Shown: positions 61,232 through 64,000 of the stretch, in pieces | How positions within the stretch are numbered: position 1 is the stretch's first letter | How the letters are laid out: every line of letters starts with the position of its first letter | From: Tyto alba | Taxonomy: Eukaryota > Chordata > Aves > Strigiformes > Tytonidae | Length of the DNA stretch: 64,000 nucleotides | Direction: 5' to 3' | NCBI RefSeq assembly: GCF_018691265.1 | Contig: NW_024881324.1 | Coordinates: 6,327,730-6,391,729, forward strand | The notes under the pieces: model-generated | Seen by the model: only the letters and a program-made list of their open reading frames with translations | Databases searched by the model: none | Told to the model about the DNA's origin: nothing | Translations under genes and position numbers: made by a program

Positions 61232-64000
61232 AATGATTAATGATTAAGCAGGTTTTGTTTATCCTAATTTTCAGCATCTATACTTAATTTAACACAGATC
61301 ATTGATGAATTATGATTCACTCAACCACACATTTTTATTTTAAAAAGCTGTGAGACTGTAAACAAACAAACAAGCCTTGTCTTTAAAATAAATTTACAAC
61401 AAAATCTGAATGCATTAGAGGCAGACAACCGAAGAAGCAGAGTTTTGCAGAAAACTGTGGAAATGAACAAATATGAGACAGGGTGCTCTCAGCACCTGCA
61501 CAGTGCTAGACTCTAAGGAGCTTTATACCTTTATTAAATATAGTGATTGAATTTTCTAAAAATCTTCCTCAAGACCTGTTTCTTGCTGTAGTATGTCAAA
61601 AAACTTTCTAACACACCATTAGTTCTGAACCTTAAGTACAGCTTTAAAATATAAAGAATTCATGCCAGATGTCTTGAAATAAACCACATCTACTCTACAG
61701 AGAGACATCATCAAGCCTGGTAGAAATAAAATTACAACAGGAAGTTTTGCTTTAGTTGGTGGGGTACTGACGAACCTTGCTCCACCTTCCTGCTAAGTTA
61801 TACATACAAGTCTTCTGTACCTCATTCTTACGGTATTTTCACAAGCAAGACAGAGGGAATAATGACTTTTAAAATAAGATTCCAAAGTACCTGCAAGCTC
61901 TACTAATGAGAATATTGAGGAAAAGTGAGAGAAGATGGGGCAAAAAAGTAAAAACAAGGCAAGAAACAAAAACCCACCAAAACGCCCTAACATTAATACA
62001 ATTTATAGCTGTCAATGAAAACTGGTGGCTGTGATACTTCCACACCATTTGACTGGTGAGGAACACGTAAGAAAGCACACCCAGTGTGACCAGTAAATGC
62101 TGGGCTTGGGGATATAGCAAATGTGCTTATTGGATTTCTTATTAGGAGTATGAAGTATTGTTGTCTGTCCACCATTTCACAGAGTGTTATATCCACAGCA
62201 CTATAGGTGGAAGGTAGCTTCTCATCCCATGGTCTTTGAAAATTTATATGGTGAGGATTAAGTAGCTTCTGAAACCTACCATCCAGCTCATGGCTTCAAT
62301 GGGACAGGTTATACCACAGGACAAATTTTCCCCTTACGTCATAGTGTAAAATATCACAGAATGAATGCAACCTAATTAGGAGTATAGATAACTGCTTACT
62401 TGCAAATTAGAAATCCAAATAAAAGCTGGAACACTTAACAACTTCATGTTAGATGATTAATTCCTACATATGTATTGGGAGACTATTAATTTTGCTAATC
62501 CAACAATACAATACCTTAAATACACATTTGTCAAACTCTGTCAGAAGCCCTCAGTATGGCTGATCACTGACTTCTGTATATTGTACGTGTAATTAAGATT
62601 CTTAAATTTCCCCTGAGATGTGAAGTTAAATATGACAGGTTTAAGATGTTCTACACATAGAGAATTTAAAACCTGATAATGGTTTCTGACATCTCAACCT
62701 ATGTTTACAAAGAAGCAAGAAACTTCAGCATATCACCAAAGCAGAAGAAAGAGAAATTTTAAGATCTACTTAAAATAGTTGAGATGCAACTCAAATGCTT
62801 TAGACAAATCCATTGTTCCTAACAGAAAACAATGTCGACATAAGGCAGTGACTACAAACAGCTGATAGAAAGCAAAATAAAATGAAGTTAAAACAGTAAG
62901 AGCAAAACTGAAATATGGGCATTCATAACTAGAGATTTATTTAGAGACCTGTTTATCCCAGCACAAAGTGTATGACAGGACTGTTGCTCCCTTTTGTATG
63001 ACGAACCTACAGCAATTAAATGCACAAAACCACATATACGCATGGAGTTTTCTTTTCCACATACATGTACTTATTAAAAAAACCCTGTCTAAATTTTCTT
63101 AGTTCGGAATATGATTAATGCAGCCTATCAGAAGCCAGATGGTGCAAAACCAGAGCCATCAATCAAAATGAAAAGACCACTGAGTGCTATCCAGAGCGAT
63201 GTGCTTTCAAATGGAATTTCTGGTCACGGACCCTAGCGCGAGATGTGCAGGCGAAGCCAGAAACATCGCAGCACTGCCCCTGAGGAACGGCCAGAAACAT
63301 GTCAGGCTTTGTTAGGCAAAAAACCTGGCGAAGTAGTACTTGCTGCTGTAGGATCTGACTGAAAAAGGCTCTGCAAGCCAAATATATGTACTTTAAATAA
63401 AAAATTAAAAGCAATCTCTTTAATGAGTTTAATAATGTTTGCACTGATGACAGTATCTGTCAAACTGTGCACTTGCCATTTGATTTAATATGGGATTGTG
63501 CCATACATTAACAAAGCAGCTGCCACTGTCTGTCTGACACGTGAATTGGTATTTAATGTCTGTTCCTGCACAGGACTTACAAATGGTTCAAATTCTTAGC
63601 TTTATATTACACATTTTCTGCAAATGTTCTATGGACAACAAGGTAGAGGTTTGCAATGTAAAACTGTGATAGCTTATGTCTTGTAAGGTTTTGTACCAAG
63701 CAGGCCTTTTGTATAAAAAGTGTGTTTGTAAAAATAAAAGGCATGAAGAAGCATAATTTCTGTACACACACCTCATAAATGATGCTAGCAATATTAAAAG
63801 AGATGTGAAAATGAGTAGCAGTAAGAACACTCAGGTACTTTTTCCTGAAAAAAAGCATGACAGTGTGAAATAAAGGAGTTGTCAGTATGACTGCTTGTAT
63901 TTGCAACCTGAAGCATTTTATCAAACCACCTCTCTTATGTGCGCTACATATATCAAATTTCATAGAAATATATTTTTTGGGAAAAAAAATATTTCCTTGT
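61232..64000 (-). other. CDKAL1 intron sequence to window end
   Basis: AT-rich intron starting with a short tandem ATGATTA motif at 61231-61247, next to the CR1 truncation point. A local CpG-containing patch lies at about 63195-63330, with GCCAGAAACAT occurring twice. No exon was recognised. The 118-codon minus frame at 63607-63963 matches nothing known. Confidence 0.55.

Noticed and set aside
1..64000. tRNA, snoRNA, miRNA, CRISPR, phage or operon-type systems
   Set aside because: No supporting structures were seen. The short hairpins noted are far below pre-miRNA length, and the genome is eukaryotic.

Overview
The window looks like nuclear DNA of a bird. It is AT-rich, almost free of coding sequence, and carries CR1 LINEs whose 3' ends have the octamer-type terminus (TCTATG/ATTCTATG) typical of avian CR1. 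It also holds a few decayed MIR-like SINEs and vertebrate-type microsatellites. The species cannot be named from the sequence. The GC-rich young CR1 type suggests a non-galliform bird, but this is only an impression.

The one gene I can support is CDKAL1, on the minus strand. CDKAL1 is the radical-SAM methylthiotransferase that converts t6A37 to ms2t6A37 in tRNA-Lys(UUU). Two consecutive coding exons are present, at 8892-8975 (28 codons) and 7896-8060 (55 codons). They are separated by an 831-bp intron and together encode essentially the TRAM domain near the C-terminus. Both exons are phase 0 at each end, with good splice sites. Everything else (1-7895 and 8976-64000) is read as the flanking introns. 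The preceding exons (N-terminal MTTase and radical-SAM domains) should lie beyond 64000. The last exon (C-terminal membrane tail) should lie before position 1. I did not find them here.

Repeat layout: a CR1 at about 4160-4900 (+) and a nearly identical CR1 at about 16265-16981 (+) flank the two exons as direct repeats about 12.1 kb apart. An old degenerate CR1 lies at about 29490-29840 (+), with a possible further scrap near 30620-30690. A third clear CR1, from another subfamily and in the opposite orientation, is at about 60693-61231 (-). MIR-like relics lie near 15820-15935, 24015-24110 and 49425-49495 (+), and near 24915-25015 and 32062-32185 (-). Microsatellites include (TA)n/(CA)n at 10393-10472, a 25-nt A run at 34148-34172, (TTG)9 at 42997-43025 and a T-rich tract at 49332-49384.

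I found no RNA genes, CRISPR, operons or complete genes. Most open frames are chance frames in AT-rich introns or are carried by the GC-rich CR1 copies. I saw no convincing new biological system. The most interesting observations are the CR1 direct-repeat pair bracketing an in-frame removable TRAM module, a defect shared by both young CR1 copies, quadruplex motifs, and RFX X-box-like palindromes in the large intron.
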